From: Humulus lupulus | Taxonomy: Eukaryota; Streptophyta; Magnoliopsida; Rosales; Cannabaceae | Length of the DNA: 64,000 nt | NCBI RefSeq assembly: GCF_963169125.1 | Contig: NC_084802.1 | Span: 117,680,903 to 117,744,902 of the forward strand | Direction of reading: 5' to 3' | Part shown: piece after piece, positions 60,012-64,000 of the stretch | Layout: every line of letters starts with the position of its first letter | How positions within the stretch are numbered: position 1 is the stretch's first letter | Program-made: the position numbers and the translations under genes | The notes under the pieces: generated by a model | What the model was told of the DNA's origin: nothing | Seen by the model: only the letters and a program-made list of their open reading frames with translations | Databases searched by the model: none

Positions 60012-63000
60012 AGACAGTGTTACAATGTCTCTCTCAAAACTATCGTAATGGTAGTGGAGGAAGAAGGCCCCGAGAAGCCCGAGGTGTCGGTTGTACAGGT
60101 TGTCCAGAGACTGGGCCCGAAAAATTGGATTCGAGGGTTCAAGAGGAGAGGTCCATTGAACTAATTGAGGAGGTGGAGGAAGTAGTTCTTAATACCTCCA
60201 CCACGATAGAAAAATAAATGTTGGGGGAAGCTTGAAAACAGAAGTCCGAGAAGCATTGGTGGGCTTCCTTTGAGAAAATTACGATGTGTTTGCATGGTCG
60301 CATTCCAACATGATTGGTATTGATCCGAACATCATATGCCACGCCTTGAATGTCGATCCTAACTTTGCTCCCGTCCAATAGAAACAAAGGATGTTTGATC
60401 AATCTTGGAAAGAGGCTCTCAAGGCCGAGGTAGACAAGCTCCTCTCCAACAAATTTATCTGAGAAGCCTAGTAACCCAGGTGGCTATCCAATCTTGTTCT
60501 CGTGCCAAAGCCAAATGGCACCTGGAGGACATGCATCGATTTCTCAGACCTTAACAAGGCTTGTTTGAAAGACTGCTTTCCGCTGCCTAAGATAGATCAG
60601 ATGGTCGATGCCACCTCTGGCTACGAGTTTTTGTCGTTCATGGACGCATACTCAGGATATAACCAGATATACATGCATGTCATGGGCTAGGAGCATACTA
60701 GTTTTCAGACCGATAAGGGTGTCTACTGTTACATCGTGATGCCTTTCGGACTGAAGAATGCTGGTTCCATCTCCTAGAGGCTGGTTAACAAGATGTTCAA
60801 GAACCACTTGGGGTGAAACATGGAGGTTTACATGAAAGAAATGCTGGTCAAGTCTTGGATAGCTCCCGACCATGTGGGTGACTTGGCGGAGGTTTTCATA
60901 GTGCTCCGCCGGTTCGGAATGAAATTAAACCCCCAAAAGTGCACATTTGGGGTTGCCTCCGGTAAGTTCCTAGGGTTCATTGTCAGTGCTCGAGGAATTG
61001 AGGCAAACCCCGAGAAGATCAAGGCCTTAATTGAGATGCCATCTCCTCAGAAGCACAAAGACATTCAGAGCCTGAGGGGGAGGGTTGTAGCTCTAAGTCA
61101 CATTGTCTCCAAGGCAACAGACAAGTGCATCCTTTTCTTTAATGTCCTCCAAGGAAGACAGAGATTTGAGTTATTGGAAGAGTGCGAACAGGCATTCCAG
61201 CAGCCCAAGGTGCACATGGAAAATCCTCCGATTCTGTCCAAGCCAGTAGACGAAAAACATCTCTTTCTCTTTATGGTCGTTTCAGAGAATGCTATTAGTG
61301 CTGCTTTGGTGTGGGAGGAAGGCCTTGTCAGCACCCCATCTACTATGTTAGAAAAAGACTCATCGGTGTAGAATCTAGGTACCCATTGATGGAGAAGTTA
61401 ACTTTTTTTATTAATGGTGGCTTTTTGAAAGCTAAGACCTTACTTCCAGGAGCATTCAATTAAGGTCCTCACAAACTATCCCCCTAGGCAAGTCCTTCAA
61501 AAGCCAGAGTCGTTGGGAAGACTTTTGAAATGGTCGGTGAAGTTGAGTCAATTCGACATAACCTACCATCCGAGGACTGCTATAAAGGTTAGGCACTCGC
61601 CGATTTCTTCACCGAGTGCACAGGGAATCAAGAGAAGACTGATGGTACCCCAGTGGTAGGACCAGCCTGAAAGTTGTTTATAGATGGGTCTTGAAACAAA
61701 AATGGTGCAGAGGCTGGACTTATTTTGGTTTCCCCTGAGGGGCACATAGTGCATAGTGCCCTCCGCTTTAGATTCAACGCCACTAACAATGAAGCGTAGT
61801 ATGAAGCCTTAATCATTGGGCTTTGCATGGCACTAGAGCACAAAGTCGAGGGCCTTGAGATTTTTATCTATTCCCAACTCGTGGTGAACCAAGTACTCGG
61901 AGAGTACCAGGCCCGGGGAACAAAAATGGCAGTGTGTCTGGCCAAGGCTCAAGAAATCTTGCATAACTTCAGAAGATTCACTATTTAGCAGGTGTTGTGA
62001 GAACATAATTCCAATGTTGATGCCCTGGCTAAGTTGGTCATAACCAAAGACGTTGAGTTGGTCAGTGTGGTCCCCATTGATTACCTGGAGTCTCTAAGCA
62101 TCTCATCCCCCAATGAGGTGGAAGCTATACAAACCCAAGATGGGTGGATGGAGCCAATGGTAAAATATCTTGTCTCCAGGGAGCTGCCCCAAGATAAGAA
62201 AACAAGTCGCAAGTTGCTCTATCAAGAACACAGGTACGTAATCATGGACAATAGGCTTTATTGGGGAGGTTAATCTTTGCCTTTACTTCGATGTGTGTCC
62301 AAGCAAGAAGCTAGTTTGATACTCTGAGAAGTACATGAGGGTTTTTGCGGAGATCACATTGGGGGGCGAAGCCTTTCCAAAAAGATCTTGAGGCAAGGGT
62401 ACTTTTGACCCACCATGAATGGAGATGCGAAGGATTATGTCAGGAAGTGAGACAAGTTCCAGAGCTTCACAAACATCCCCGAGCACCTCCAAATGAGCTT
62501 ACATAGATGACCAGTCTAAGGCCTTTCGATGTCTGGGGCATCGACCGTATCGGGTCCCTTTCCACTGGAAAGGGAGGAGTGAAATGTTCCATAGTGGTTG
62601 TTGACTACTTCACGAAGTGGGTCAAGGCTGAACCACTTACTACAATCACCTCCAAAAAGGCCTTGGACTTCATCATTAAGAACATAGTTTGCTGATACAA
62701 GCTCCCAAGGAAGATAGTCTATGAGAATGGATTGCAGTTTGACAGTGAAGTATTCACAGACTTCTGTCAATAGCATGGAGTTATCAAAAGATTCTCCTCT
62801 GTGTCCCATCCCCAGGCAAACAATCAAGTGGAAGTAGTTAACAAGACACTCAAGTCCACTTTGAAGAAAAGGTCAGAGTAGGAAAAATGAGCTTGGCCCA
62901 AGGAGTTGTCTAGAGCACTGTGGAGCTACCACACCACTGCCAGGACCTCCACCAGCCATACACCCTTCTTGATGGCCTACGGGTATGAGGCTATGTTCCC

Positions 63001-63375
63001 AGTTGAGGCAGCAATCTCCACACACTGACGGGATATGTATGACTCGACCACAAACCATGCTTTACTATGAGAATCCCTAGACCTCATGGAGGAGCTACGC
63101 GAAGCTTCTCAGCTTCGAGTAGCGTCCTACCAGCAGAAGGTAGCCAGGCATTTAACCTCAAAGGTGAAAGATAGAAAGTTTGGAGTCGAAGACTTGGTGT
63201 TGCAAAGAGTTTTCTAAGCCACCCGAGACTCAGGTGCACGAGTGATGTGACCTAACTGGGAAAACCCATACCAAGTTGAGAGCGTTGTGTTTGGGAACAT
63301 ACAAGTTAGCTGACTAAGTGGGGAATTGATTCCCCATGCCTGGAATGCTGAGCATCTTTGCCGGTATTGCCAGTA
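60012..63375 (+). pseudogene. pol: Outer Tat element pol (probably E2): RT, dual RNase H, integrase, heavily decayed
   Basis: Starts abruptly after E5 within the protease-RT linker (CYNVS, matching E1 CYNAS). RT has KPNGTWRTCIDF and SFMDAYSGYNQI. The YVDD site is replaced by YMKE (60829-60840), so the polymerase is dead. RNase H has PPILSKP; the second RNase H has FIDGS, then NSNVDALAK near 62010. Integrase has HEGFCGDH, WGIDRIG and YENGLQF, where the second Asp is Glu, and QVEVVNK. At least fifteen stops. Same strand and lineage as E2, and it begins where E2 would continue, so I treat both as one element split by E5. Confidence 0.85.
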
Positions 63376-64000
63376 ATATGAGAAGTAAACCTTATTTATT
63401 TCTATAGTATCCCTTGTAGCCTTCGAGCACATTTAATGGAAAGTGTGTATGTAAAACACGGTAAGAAATTTATTGTCTGGTTATATTTTTTGGTTTCCTT
63501 TATTCTATTAATGTTATTTAAGAGCACCCGCTTGCCTGGATAAGTGATCGCAGAATAGTCTCCGATCACTTGGGGGGCATGGAGTTAGGGTAGCATCACG
63601 CATCGCGGGGAACGACCTAGGAAACCAAGCTTGTCAAGTGGTTTTAGCCTAGCGTCACCACTCCGAGAATAGAAAATAGTTGGAAACTAGTCAAGTATAG
63701 CCTAGAAGACTAAGCTTGTTCCAGGAAAAACATGGCTTCGTACCTAGGAGCTAGATAATCTTAGCAGCGCGAGAATAGACTTTTGTCACCTCTCGTGGAC
63801 ACCGAGCCCGAGGAGCTCTGATAAAGTCTCTTGATCTCAAAATGCGAACGGAAGGCTGATTACCCCGTACATGGTCCCGAGGCAGAATTGGGACGCCTCC
63901 CGTGGACATTGCGCTCGAGGAGTTTAAACCCATGTTCGGGAAATTTGTGACCTGGGGAGCTTGGCTAGTCGACGAGCGAAGCACCCCTAGTGTTGCTTGA
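63376..64000 (+). other. Region downstream of outer element pol
   Basis: Untranslated sequence after the pol stop near 63373, with the hairpin and G-run at 63542-63579. No gene is seen up to the window end. By analogy with E1 and E4 an antisense gene may follow beyond the edge. Confidence 0.6.
63542..63579 (+). promoter_or_regulatory. Inverted repeat plus internal polypurine-like motif (outer element)
   Basis: AAGTGATCG (63542-63550) and CGATCACTT (63563-63571) form a perfect 9-bp stem with a 12-nt loop. The right arm continues into six G and CA, giving CTTGGGGGGCA at 63569-63579, identical to the E1 internal and terminal motifs. Confidence 0.65.

Overview
This window looks like plant nuclear DNA, probably a eudicot. 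The evidence is plant-type LTR retrotransposons of several lineages, AT-rich spacers, and no bacterial operons, rRNA or tRNA genes. I cannot name the species. I found no convincing host protein-coding gene: almost everything recognisable is nested LTR retrotransposon, and all copies are mutated. Element names E1 to E5 and S1 to S4 are mine.

Left part (1-15773): E1, a plus-strand Ty3/Gypsy element of the Tat type, entering from beyond the left edge. It has gag-pol with two RNase H domains, then a convergent antisense gene on the minus strand (8471-10978), a polypurine tract and a 3' LTR. Two solo LTRs sit in it: S1 (2638-4932, in reverse transcriptase) and S2 (13148-15617, in the 3' LTR), each with a clean 5-bp target duplication.

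Middle spacer (15774-22169): a Copia-like LTR fragment, a diverged three-unit repeat, microsatellites, a possible spliced transcript start on the minus strand, and AT-rich sequence without genes.

Right part (22170-64000): a nest at least four levels deep. The outer element E2 (plus strand, Tat) contributes its 5' LTR and gag at 22170-25589 and very probably its pol at 60012-63375. Between these lies Copia element E5 (minus, 47585-60011). E4, a minus-strand Tat element (33496-47584), sits in the 3' LTR of E5. E3, a young non-coding chromovirus-like element (25590-33495), sits in the 3' LTR of E4. Solo LTR S3 (39117-40974) lies in E4 and S4 (51434-55152) in E5. A deletion with its breakpoint near 25590 fused E2 gag to the middle of the E3 5' LTR and removed the matching left flanks. 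LTR divergence counted by eye falls from about 8% (E5) through 4% (E4) to 1.3% (E3), which agrees with the nesting order.

Most interesting: both E1 and E4 carry an antisense gene with its own apparent promoter, a 5'UTR intron ending at the ATG, and two coding introns in the same place and phase. Between pol and this convergent gene, E1 and E4 both have an inverted repeat running straight into a polypurine-like CTTGGGGG motif; E2 has the same module downstream of pol. I suggest this is a second or ancestral polypurine tract marking where the antisense module was added.
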